This document shows positions 35,289 through 43,360 of a DNA stretch of 64,000 nt, one piece after another. The notes beneath the pieces were generated by a model. That model was not told the origin of the DNA. It saw nothing but the letters and a program-made list of their open reading frames with translations, and did not search any database. The position numbers and the translations under genes are program-made. The DNA is from Methylomonas sp. (GTDB taxonomy: Bacteria; Pseudomonadota; Gammaproteobacteria; Methylococcales; Methylomonadaceae): the NCBI RefSeq assembly GCF_023228165.1, contig NZ_JALOBS010000026.1, forward strand, positions 1 to 64,000, read 5' to 3'. Each line of letters opens with the position of its first letter. The stretch's first letter is position 1.

Positions 35289-38200
35289 GAGTGTATTTCC
35301 TTTAGACGGGTGTTACGGGCGTGGTAGATCAGCGCATACACGCAGGGCACGAAAAACAAGGTTGCAAAGGTGGCCACGGTCAAACCGCCCATTACGGCAC
35401 GGCCGAGCGGGGCGTTTTGCGAGTTGCTCATGGCCATCGGCAGCATGCCGATTATCATGGCCGAGGCGGTCATGATCACCGGACGAATGCGGGCGTAACC
35501 GGCTTCGATGGCGGCCCGGATCGCATCGCCGTGCAGTTCCAGCCGCTCGCGGGCATAGGACACCACCAAAATCGAGTTAGCGGTGGCGGTGCCCATGGAC
35601 ATGATCGCCCCGGTCAAGGCCGGCACCGAAATATTGGTGTGGGTGACGAACAGCGCCCAGGCGATGCCGGCCAAGGCGCCGGGCAGAGCGGTTATAATGA
35701 TGAACGGGTCCAACCAGGACTGGAAATTCACCACGATCAGCAAGTACACCAACACGATCGCCGCCACCAGTCCGCCCAGCAATTCCAGATAGGCTTCGTG
35801 CATGGTTTCGGCCTGGCCTTTGATTTCGATAGCAGCGCTGCGCGGCAACTGATCTTGCATGTCGGCAACCACATCTTCCACATCCGCCAGCACGCTGCCC
35901 AAATCGCGGCCTTCGGCGGACACGTACACATCGATCAACGGCATGATGTCCTGATGCGTGACCACGCCGGGCGTGCCGGTAGCGGTTAAGGTGGCCACGT
36001 TACCGAGCAGTTGCACATTGTTTTCCCGCGTGGCGTCCAGTTTGCCGGTATCCACCGGCACGGTCAGCAAATCCTCGATGCGGGTCATCTGCGGTTGCGG
36101 GGTGTAGATATTCACCTGATAAGACATGCCGGTCTTGTGGTCCAGCCAATATTGCTGGTCGATCTGCTGGCTGCCGGAGGTGGACAGCAGCATGTTGTCG
36201 GCCACGTCCTTCAGCGGCAAGTCGATATTCAAACCCAAGCTACGGTTGCCGTTGACCATCAAGGTCGGCGTGCGCATGGTTTGCTGAATGGTCACGTCGC
36301 TGGTGCCGCTGATTTTGCGCAATTTGCCTTGCAGTTTGCGGGCGAAGGCGTAGTTGGCTTCCAAGTCCATGCCGTTGATTTGCACGTCGATAGGCGATGG
36401 CGAACCGAAGTTCAGAATCTTGGCGGTCAAATCGGCCGGCTGAAAGGTGAACACTGTACCCGGATAACGCTCGCCCAAACCTTTGCGCAAGGTGCGGCGA
36501 AATTCCCATACCGGCGATTGCTGGTTTTTCAGGCTGATGGTCAGGTCGCAATCCTGGGTGCCTATGGTCGGGGTGGGGATAAAGGCCAGATTATGCGGGC
36601 CGACCGGTAGGCCGCAGTTGCTGATGATGTCTTCCACTTGGCCCGGCAACAGTTTTTTGATGTCTTCGGCTACCAAGGAGGCAATGCGACCGGTCACTTC
36701 TATCCGGGTACCCAACGGCGCCCGCATGTGCATTTGCAAGGTGCCGGATTTGATTTCCGGAAAAAAATCGCGGCCATTGACATAAAACAGGCTTAAAGAA
36801 GCCAGCGTAATGACCAGAAAAATGCCGATAAAGCCGCGGCGATGGGCCACGGCTTGCGCCAACAACTCGTCATAACGGTCGCGGAAGCGGTTGAAGCCGT
36901 GTTCGAAGCTTTGTTGAATCCGGCCGAACACGGTGCGGGACTTTTCGGCTTCCAGCTCGGGATCAGGCACGGCCTCGGCAAAATGAGTGCCGCCGATGTT
37001 CTGCAAGGCTTCGATCTCGGAGTCCCAGTTTGCCAAGGCATAGGCTTTTTCGGCGTCGTGCTCTGCCGCTCTGGCACCGGGTTGATGCGCATGCGGGGCG
37101 TTATGGTCCACCAGGATGAATTTGGCCATGGTCGGCACCAGGGTGCGCGACAGGATGAACGAGGCCAACATCGCGAACACCACCGCTTCGGCCATCGGCA
37201 GGAATAGCCAGCCGGAGACCCCGCTGAGTTCGAACAACGGAAACCAGACGATGACGATGGCCAAGGTAGCTACGAAAGTCGGGATGACGATCTGGTTGGC
37301 GGCATCGATAATCGCGGTTTCCAACGGCTTGCCCATTTCCATATGGGTGTCGATGTTCTCAATCATCACGGTAGCGTCATCCACCAAAATGCCGACCGCC
37401 AGCGCCAAACCGCCCAAGGTCATCACGTTGATCGATTCGCCCATCCAGTTCAAGCAAATGATGGAGGACAGTATTGATAATGGTATCGAAGTGGCGATGA
37501 TGGTGGTGGCGCGCCAGGAACCGAGAAACAGCAATACCACCAGACCGGTCAGCGCCGAAGCCAACACCATTTCGTGCAACACATCCTTGATCGAGTCCTT
37601 CACGAATACCGAAGCGTCGTTGAGGATTTTCACCCCGACGTCGGCAGGGACGATTTTCTGGATGCGCGGCAGGGCTTTTCTAATGCCATCCACTACGGAC
37701 AAGGTTGAAGCGTCGCCGCTTTTCATCACCACGATCATCACCGCCTGTTTGCCGTCCACCAGTACCGAGTTGGTTTGCGGTGGGCCGGACAAGGACACGT
37801 CTGCCACGTCGCGCATATAAATGGTGGTATTACCGACGGTTTTGATCGGAATATGGTTAAAATCCTCGACCGCCAGCGGCGAGGCGTTGGTCATCACCAT
37901 CCAGTCGGTCTTGTCGATTTTCTGGTCGCCGGCCGGCAGTACCAGGGTTTGATCGCCGAAGGCTTTGTGCACATCCATCGGCGACAAGTGGTGGGCCAGC
38001 AGTTTTTGTTTGTCCAGAGATACCAGCAGCTGCATGGGCTTGCCGCCGTAGGGATGCGGCAGAATGGCACCGGGTATGGTGACCAACAACGGACGGATTT
38101 GCATGTAGGCGACGTTGTACAACTCGGCTGGGGTCAAACTGTCCGAGGTGACCTGCAGCATGGCCACAGGTACCGAAGACGCTTCCAGGCGCATGATCAT

Positions 38201-38584
38201 CGGCGGCGAAATATCCGGCGGCAGTGCCTTGGTAATGGTTTGCGAGATAGCCGCCACCTCGGCTTCGGCGCCCGACAAATTGGTTTCCGGTTGCAACAGG
38301 ATATTGATAATGCTGCTGCCGAAATAAGACTGGCTGGTGATACGTTCTATGCCTTCCACGGTGGACGTCAGCGCCCGTTCGAAGAAGAAGGTGATCCGTC
38401 CGGATACGTCGGATGGCAGCATGCCGGCATACGACCACACCACCGAAATCACCGGGATCTTGATATTCGGAAATACGTCGGTCGGCGATTTGACGATGGC
38501 CTTGACCCCGAATATCAAAATCAGGATGGATAGAACCACAAATGTATAAGGCCTTCTTAAGGCAATGACGACGATTTCGTTCAT
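35285..38584 (-). CDS. RND multidrug efflux permease (HAE1-like)
   Basis: This 1099-residue inner-membrane pump begins at ALRRPYTFVVLSILILIFG and has the expected 12-helix, two-half arrangement. The proton-relay Asp pair is visible in GILVDDATVMIENI (about residue 403). Between the halves (about residues 495-580) there is a longer than usual, His- and charge-rich cytoplasmic insert. It moves substrates from the periplasm or inner membrane into the outer-membrane duct using the proton gradient. The substrate is unknown. The start overlaps a 51-codon upstream ORF (ATGA). No regulator gene is adjacent. Confidence 0.93.
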   Translation of the reverse strand: MNEIVVIALRRPYTFVVLSILILIFGVKAIVKSPTDVFPNIKIPVISVVWSYAGMLPSDVSGRITFFFERALTSTVEGIERITSQSYFGSSIINILLQPETNLSGAEAEVAAISQTITKALPPDISPPMIMRLEASSVPVAMLQVTSDSLTPAELYNVAYMQIRPLLVTIPGAILPHPYGGKPMQLLVSLDKQKLLAHHLSPMDVHKAFGDQTLVLPAGDQKIDKTDWMVMTNASPLAVEDFNHIPIKTVGNTTIYMRDVADVSLSGPPQTNSVLVDGKQAVMIVVMKSGDASTLSVVDGIRKALPRIQKIVPADVGVKILNDASVFVKDSIKDVLHEMVLASALTGLVVLLFLGSWRATTIIATSIPLSILSSIICLNWMGESINVMTLGGLALAVGILVDDATVMIENIDTHMEMGKPLETAIIDAANQIVIPTFVATLAIVIVWFPLFELSGVSGWLFLPMAEAVVFAMLASFILSRTLVPTMAKFILVDHNAPHAHQPGARAAEHDAEKAYALANWDSEIEALQNIGGTHFAEAVPDPELEAEKSRTVFGRIQQSFEHGFNRFRDRYDELLAQAVAHRRGFIGIFLVITLASLSLFYVNGRDFFPEIKSGTLQMHMRAPLGTRIEVTGRIASLVAEDIKKLLPGQVEDIISNCGLPVGPHNLAFIPTPTIGTQDCDLTISLKNQQSPVWEFRRTLRKGLGERYPGTVFTFQPADLTAKILNFGSPSPIDVQINGMDLEANYAFARKLQGKLRKISGTSDVTIQQTMRTPTLMVNGNRSLGLNIDLPLKDVADNMLLSTSGSQQIDQQYWLDHKTGMSYQVNIYTPQPQMTRIEDLLTVPVDTGKLDATRENNVQLLGNVATLTATGTPGVVTHQDIMPLIDVYVSAEGRDLGSVLADVEDVVADMQDQLPRSAAIEIKGQAETMHEAYLELLGGLVAAIVLVYLLIVVNFQSWLDPFIIITALPGALAGIAWALFVTHTNISVPALTGAIMSMGTATANSILVVSYARERLELHGDAIRAAIEAGYARIRPVIMTASAMIIGMLPMAMSNSQNAPLGRAVMGGLTVATFATLFFVPCVYALIYHARNTRLKEIHS

Positions 38585-38736
38585 AACGGCATCCTTGTCA
38601 AAGCGTGAGCGCGGCGACGCCTGCTAGCTTGTGTTGATTGCAGCCAACCAGTAACTCGTGGTGAAAGGTCCACCGGCGGGGCAAGGCAGCGTTCGGCATG
38701 GCGGCCGGCCCGGCGATAACTATGTGTTTTATTCAT
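38581..38736 (-). CDS. 51-residue upstream ORF coupled to the efflux permease
   Basis: An ORF of 51 codons begins at an ATG at 38736, with AAGGA 7 nt upstream, a good ribosome site. It ends with a TGA that overlaps the permease ATG (ATGA). The product (MNKTHSYRRAGRHAERC at the start, RRRRAHALTRMPL at the end) is strongly basic and has no membrane helix. It may be a regulatory leader peptide whose translation controls the pump, or a small protein in its own right. No family is recognised. Confidence 0.5.
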   Translation of the reverse strand: MNKTHSYRRAGRHAERCLAPPVDLSPRVTGWLQSTQASRRRRAHALTRMPL

Positions 38737-39136
38737 TCGCTCATCCTTTGTATCGGTTTAAATAGCTTGTCGCCGCCGATTCGGCTGACCGAATTCAACA
38801 ACGACACCGTTTTGGGAAAGCAATAAGAGGGCCATTTTTTAATGCCTTTAAATCAATAGCTTAGTGGTGAGAAAATATGAGTGGGGAAAATTCCCACGCG
38901 TGAGTCACCAAAAATGCTGATCTGAACCAATTGAATTTAGCCCGGTAACGCTGGCAAAGCCGAGCCTTACCTGATAGACGGAGGTTTGCATGGTTTTTTT
39001 GGGGGGGGGCGGGAATATAAACGCCGCGGATCGTTGCCGACGGCAGGTGTCCGTTGCCCCACTACCGAAAAGCTGTGGAATGGTGTGCTCGCTACCTGGC
39101 AGGGCGGAAGTTTATCCCTGATGGATACTAATAGCC
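38737..39136. other. Intergenic region with a T7-G9 homopolymer tract
   Basis: This 400-bp gap lies between the pump leader and the PPK2 gene. At 38981-38992 GGAGG is followed by an ATG at 38990. Seven T and nine G residues then follow directly (38994-39009), at the start of a short frame of 40-60 codons that differs with tract length. No protein family is recognised. The promoter of the pump operon should also be here. Confidence 0.4.
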
Positions 39137-39982
39137 TTAGGTTTTCAGGCTTTCAGCCGTTTCGATGGCATGATACTTTTTCTTGATTTCCTCGATATTC
39201 ACGCTTGGCTCGGGAAACTGCATGTCCAAGGCTTCCAGGTGTTCGCAAACGATGCGGGAAATGACCAGATTACGAAACCATTTGTGATTGGACGGAATCA
39301 CAAACCAAGGCGCATGCTGGGTACTGCAATGGCTCAAGGCATCCTCGAAAGCCTTGGTGTAATCGTCCCAGAACGGACGTTCGGCATAGTCGGCTTCGCT
39401 GATTTTCCAATGCCGGGCCGGATCGTCGATGCGCTGTTTGAAGCGTCGCAGCTGTTCCTCGGCATCGATATGCAAATAAAACTTCAGAATATACGTACCG
39501 TTGTCGTACAGCATTTTTTCGAAATCGTTGATGCGATCGTAGCGTTTGGACCATACTGACTTCGGCACCATGTCGTGCACCCGCTGCACCAGCACATCTT
39601 CATAATGCGAGCGGTTGAAAATAGCGACCTGGCCCTTGGCGGGGGCATGCGGGTGGTAACGCCACAAAAAGTCATGAGCCGCTTCTTCCTTGGAAGGTAC
39701 CTTGAAGCCCGTTACCTTACAGCCCTGCGGGTTCATCGCCCCCAACACGTGGTTGATGGTGCCGTCCTTACCGGCCGCGTCGCGGCCCTGCAGGCAAATC
39801 AACAAGGAACGCTTGCCTTCCGCGTACAACAAATACTGCAGCTCACGCAAAGTTTGACTGTAGGCCTCAATTTCCGGCAGCGCCTGCTGGTGGCAGTCGT
39901 GTTTGGCCTTGTAGCCGGGATCGATCTTATCCAGTTCCAGTCGGCTGCCGGGTTTGACCCGGAATTTCTTGCTGTATTTCAT
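39137..39982 (-). CDS. ppk2: Polyphosphate kinase 2 family
   Basis: About 281 residues from the ATG at 39982, with GGAG 8 nt upstream. The in-frame ATG at 40099 would add an unrelated 39-residue extension. The P-loop is LQGRDAAGKDGT (about 69-80) and the Walker B-like region is FNRSHYEDVLVQRVHD (about 124-139). PPK2 enzymes use polyphosphate to phosphorylate nucleoside mono- or diphosphates. The length fits the single-domain classes, but the class (ADP, AMP or both) cannot be decided by eye. It is a single gene with no operon partner. Confidence 0.92.
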   Translation of the reverse strand: MKYSKKFRVKPGSRLELDKIDPGYKAKHDCHQQALPEIEAYSQTLRELQYLLYAEGKRSLLICLQGRDAAGKDGTINHVLGAMNPQGCKVTGFKVPSKEEAAHDFLWRYHPHAPAKGQVAIFNRSHYEDVLVQRVHDMVPKSVWSKRYDRINDFEKMLYDNGTYILKFYLHIDAEEQLRRFKQRIDDPARHWKISEADYAERPFWDDYTKAFEDALSHCSTQHAPWFVIPSNHKWFRNLVISRIVCEHLEALDMQFPEPSVNIEEIKKKYHAIETAESLKT

Positions 39983-40178
39983 GGTGCTGCTCCGGTTAAG
40001 TCGGGCGTGGCAGGCCGGAAAAAGCGAACGTGCCGTCGTCATGATAAGGCTGTCCACCCCAAGCGGCAAACTACGCCAAGGCAAACGGTTAAAATGCACG
40101 CTTGCAAATGCCCAGCGCCTCGCTGGCCCTGGTTGGGTATTTTAAATCTTTTGCTTGTTAATTTTCGGCGCTTCAATT

Positions 40179-40198
40179 CCCGCTCCTGCCGGAGTGGG
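40179..40198. repeat. Small REP-like palindrome
   Basis: CCCGCTCC and GGAGTGGG pair around TGCC (one mismatch), followed by GTTAGGGTGAGG. The same stem plus a GGTTAGG/GGGTGAGG tail theme appears at 45.5 kb and 59.3 kb, so this is one copy of a dispersed family. Confidence 0.5.
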
Positions 40199-40375
40199 TT
40201 AGGGTGAGGAAAATTTAAAATCCGAAATTTGAGGTGTGACAAGTCTATATCCGCATGGTTGGTAACTTTGATAGTTTGCCGATCGTGTTGTAAAGTTAGC
40301 CGGCTTGCGCTGCCAAGGCTTTTTGTCGAGAGTTAAGCCCCGTTTTCAAAGGCTCTGATCTAATGGAATAACAAC

Positions 40376-40483
40376 ATGACGGATTTGTTTAAAGAAAAAG
40401 CCCGGGATTGGGGCGCAAACCACACGATAAAAAACGACCGCAGCTCGTCTCCTGTGTTCCTGATTTTGGCGAGCTGGGCGTAA
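40376..40483 (+). pseudogene. Relic N-terminus of a possible SAM-methyltransferase
   Basis: A 35-codon frame starts MTDLFKEKARDWGANHTIKN and stops at 40481-40483. The first half resembles the start of class I SAM-dependent methyltransferases (an F-x-EKAxxWD-like opening, from memory). The rest does not continue into a methyltransferase fold. It is best read as a deletion remnant. Confidence 0.3.
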
Positions 40484-40567
40484 TGCCGAATGAAAGACAG
40501 TGTGTCGCATCGTCTAAACCGGATCAAATAACATCAACTTAAACTATCTAACGGGTAAGAGTGGAAA

Positions 40568-41002
40568 ATGAGCAGAATAGTATCTTCGTTGCCGGGCCGC
40601 ATCAGAGTACGGGACAAACGCCTACGTGACCAGGCGCGATTGACGGAACTTAAAAAACAGCTAGCCAAAATAGCGGCTATTAGCGCCGTGCAAGCCGATG
40701 TTCGTACCGGCAGCGTCGTGGTGAATTTCGATCCCGCTGCCATCGAAATTGCCGCATTGGAGGCACAGCTGGATGCCGCTGTTGATCAAGTCTTGAACGA
40801 ACAATTAATACCACCGCCCATCACCAAAAAACAGCTCAACCGCTATAACAAAATCGCCATGGTTGGGAGTTTGGCCGCGTCGTTAGCGCTGACTACCGCA
40901 AGGCGCAAACACTGGAGACGTTGGCATGCATTGACTGGTTATTTATTCGTGGCCAGTGTCGCCGTGCACATGATTATCTATCGCAAAACCCTATTTCGTT
41001 GA
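40568..41002 (+). CDS. HMA-like small membrane protein
   Basis: This 144-residue protein begins with LPGRIRVRDKRLRD (residues 7-20), the opening seen in HMA-type ferredoxin-fold domains of some heavy-metal P-type ATPases. A ferredoxin-like segment follows (AISAVQADVRTGSVVVNFD). The CxxC metal site of true HMA domains is missing. A hydrophobic stretch near 97-107, a basic patch (RRKHWRRWH) and a C-terminal helix at about 123-138 suggest membrane attachment. It may be a stand-alone partner of a transporter encoded elsewhere. Function is unknown. Confidence 0.65.
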   Translation: MSRIVSSLPGRIRVRDKRLRDQARLTELKKQLAKIAAISAVQADVRTGSVVVNFDPAAIEIAALEAQLDAAVDQVLNEQLIPPPITKKQLNRYNKIAMVGSLAASLALTTARRKHWRRWHALTGYLFVASVAVHMIIYRKTLFR

Positions 41003-41337
41003 GGGTGTGGCGCCGTTAGAATTGAATGAGCAAAACCGACAGCCGCTCTAGTTTTGCCAATGTCCATTGATAACCCGTCGACGTTGGATTTGCAGAAGTA
41101 GGCTGGGTCGAATGATAATGAAACCCAGCTTTGAAGCTAACAAATTTTGTAATTCTAACGAGTAAGTTGAATGCAAAGACACTCGATTATTTCAAAGCAT
41201 TTGCTGGGTTTCGCTTTGCTCTTACCCGGCATACGGCCCTATGCCAAAGGTGCGAACGGGGTGATGCATACGCTATGGCAAACTGTGAAAAATATTAACA
41301 AATTAATCAATAAATCGATCAAGTATAAGGACGACCT
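41003..41337. other. Intergenic region, no gene recognised
   Basis: This 335-bp gap precedes the decayed gene pair. A 65-codon frame at 41171 has no recognisable features beyond a weakly hydrophobic start. I do not consider it a gene. Confidence 0.4.
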
Positions 41338-42135
41338 GTGCCAAATTCTTCCATCGAACGGATTATAATTCTCGCAAAAACCTATCCGTCGCCGAGTTCC
41401 AAATATATGGAAACGTCTTGTGTCGCCGGAATTTCCGATAAGAGACTGATGCGACGTCTTTATCCTGTGCCATTCCGATTACTTGAGGATAAGCAGCAAT
41501 TTAGTAAATGGCAGTGGATTGACGTTAGAACCCGCAAGGCAACTCAGGATCATCGAGCAGAGAGCTATCGACTATATGTGGATACGTTGGCGTGCGGCGA
41601 AAAGATCGGAAACAAGCAGAACTGGGCATTTAGGCAGGCTTGGATAGAGCAAATCCCATTGTTTAATAGTTTCGACACCATCGAGCGTGCACGTATCGAC
41701 GACGGTCTGTCGCTTGCGCTGCTGCGACCGAAAAAAGTCGTAAAGCTAGAAATTGTCTAAGCCAAAAGCCTGGAGTGGACGCCGGAAGAAAAAGAAAAAC
41801 TGATGCGGGAATAGATGCAGGGAGACCTGTTTTCGCAAGAGGACGCGAAACGCGACATTGCGACATTGAAAAAATTACCGTTCGATTTTTACTACCATTA
41901 CCTTTGTGATGCGGCGTCCGGCGAGAAGGAATATCACCATAAGATTGTCGATTGGGAGTCGGGCGCGCTCTATTGGAATTGTTTTTACAAGCACGGGCCA
42001 AATTGGGAAGCGCCATTTCGCGCCATGTTGGAACATCATCTGCCAAGCAAAGACCTCATGTTTCTGATGGGTAATCAGCACCGTTTTCAGCACCAATGGC
42101 TAATTATTAGTTTAAGCTATAGCCACAGGAGGTGA
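41338..42135 (+). pseudogene. Conserved hypothetical gene broken by two in-frame stops
   Basis: A GTG at 41338 opens a frame beginning PNSSIERIIILAKTYPSPSS. It continues with ETSCVAGISDKRLMRRLYPV and FSKWQWIDVRTRKATQDHR. It meets TAA at 41758 and TAG at 41812, yet coding character continues in the same frame (EWTPEEKEKLMRE, then DLFSQEDAKRDIATLKKLPF and GALYWNCFYKHGPNWEAPF) to a stop at 42133. Together it would be about 265 residues. I recognise the opening as a widespread uncharacterised family often seen beside DUF488 genes, and a broken DUF488 gene converges on it here. The two point stops suggest pseudogenisation, unless nonsense suppression occurs. Confidence 0.75.
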
Positions 42136-42592
42136 CGCAATTTTCCTTGTTTTAGTTTCGGCCGAGTTGATATGCACGATATCGATCCCGTTATATTGGC
42201 GGACGGCATTTGCCACCATGGATCGATGACAAAAGCGGTAATCGGCTTCGTAGCAAAGTAAGGCGCAATTTGAGTAGGCTGCTGTGTCCGCCACGTACGC
42301 GATGGCTTGATCTTGGTTATTCAGGTGTTCCAAAAATCCTTGTGTGTAGCGTTTCCAGTTGTTGTCTTGCTTATATTGTCCCTGACTGGTTTTGGGCAAC
42401 CCAACGCCACGACGTGCACGTATTCTATTCCTGAGAGGTTGAGTGAGTTGGATAACGCAGTTTTCGCAAAACCTGGTTTACGTGAACCTGGGAATTCGCG
42501 GATATCTATTACGGTGTCGATATTGTATTTTTTAAAAGTGCCAGAAAAACATTAATATTGATGCTTTCGTAGCCTATTGTGAAAATCGCCAT
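42112..42592 (-). pseudogene. DUF488 family gene with two frameshifts
   Basis: From an ATG at 42592, with a GAGGG box upstream, the frame begins MAIFTIGYESININVFLALL, the typical DUF488 start. A frameshift in an A-run near 42530 is needed to continue into IDTVIDIREFPGSRKPGFAK. A second shift near 42385, after LGCPKPVRD, is needed to reach QYKQDNNWKRYTQGF. That last frame contains the family hallmark LLCYEADYRFCHRSMVANAV. It ends at 42112 and overlaps the convergent partner by 24 bp. Both members of the pair are broken. Confidence 0.8.
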
Positions 42593-43360
42593 TGTTTTAC
42601 CCTCTCGGCAATAGTTTAGCCGATGCAAGGCTGAACCGATAGGTTTGTATACTGATATTCGCCCAGACCAGCAATGCACCGCTCATTATTATGCCTAGGA
42701 TTATTCACCCAATCGCTGACCAGTGTGGCGTCGCTTTGTCGCGGTAGGCGTGGTTGTCCAATAAGTGCGCTGTTATGATCGGCGGCTTTGTTCTGCTATG
42801 GCGCATGGCAGGATCAGCATTACAAGCAATACGCGCAATGGATCAAGTTATGAAAATTTAGCTGCTGATTTGGGGGTTTTAAGTGTCAGCTAGTAATCCA
42901 TTTTAAGACGCTAGATAAATATCTTTGGTGGGCAGCCTTTGACCGAGGCTGTGTAAAAACGTAAAAATGAAATACAAAAATATAATATTGTTCCACTTGG
43001 TTGATTATTTCTTAGGCTTGAGAAATAAACTTTTTCACACAAAGGTAAAACGGTGGAGATAAGTCGATTGATTTTTCCATCGCCTTTTCCATCGCCTTTT
43101 GGTTTTTTGCGTTTTTACACAGCCTGCGCCGATCCCTGCCGAATTGAAGCTTTGTCGGCTATATATAAGCCAGCCGAACTCGCAAAATCTAGTGTGGGAT
43201 TCAGCTCATTTTAATCAGGCGCTTTCACACCCGTCCGCTCATTCCAGTCCGGAAAGTTAGCCTGTTACCCCTTTTTTTCACTCTAGCCTTTGATCCATTA
43301 ATCGGGAACAATGAAAACTATTCCCGAAATGTTTGTAATCACCAATCGATTTTTAACCTA
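42593..43360. other. Intergenic region holding a MITE-like element
   Basis: This 768-bp stretch upstream of the SulP gene holds no convincing gene. Its main feature is the 180-bp element with terminal inverted repeats at 42946-43125. The promoter of the SulP gene should lie in 43126-43360, but I cannot place it with confidence. Confidence 0.5.
42946..43125. mobile_element. MITE-like element with 16-bp terminal inverted repeats
   Basis: AGGCTGTGTAAAAACG (42946-42961) and its exact complement CGTTTTTACACAGCCT (43110-43125) bound a 180-bp AT-rich, non-coding segment. GGCTGTGT-type ends are common in transposase-bearing IS elements. The interior has two tandem copies of the 12-mer TTTTCCATCGCC (43073-43096). 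No clear target duplication is seen. The most likely reading is a non-autonomous derivative of an IS. Confidence 0.65.

Noticed and set aside
41171..41368. 65-codon frame before the decayed gene pair
   Set aside because: Looks weakly like a signal peptide but runs into the next gene and has no ribosome site or family.
41338..42135. Stop-codon readthrough or selenocysteine/pyrrolysine insertion at the two stops
   Set aside because: The stops are TAA and TAG, the codons after them resume ordinary protein, and the neighbouring partner is also frameshifted, so decay is the simpler explanation.
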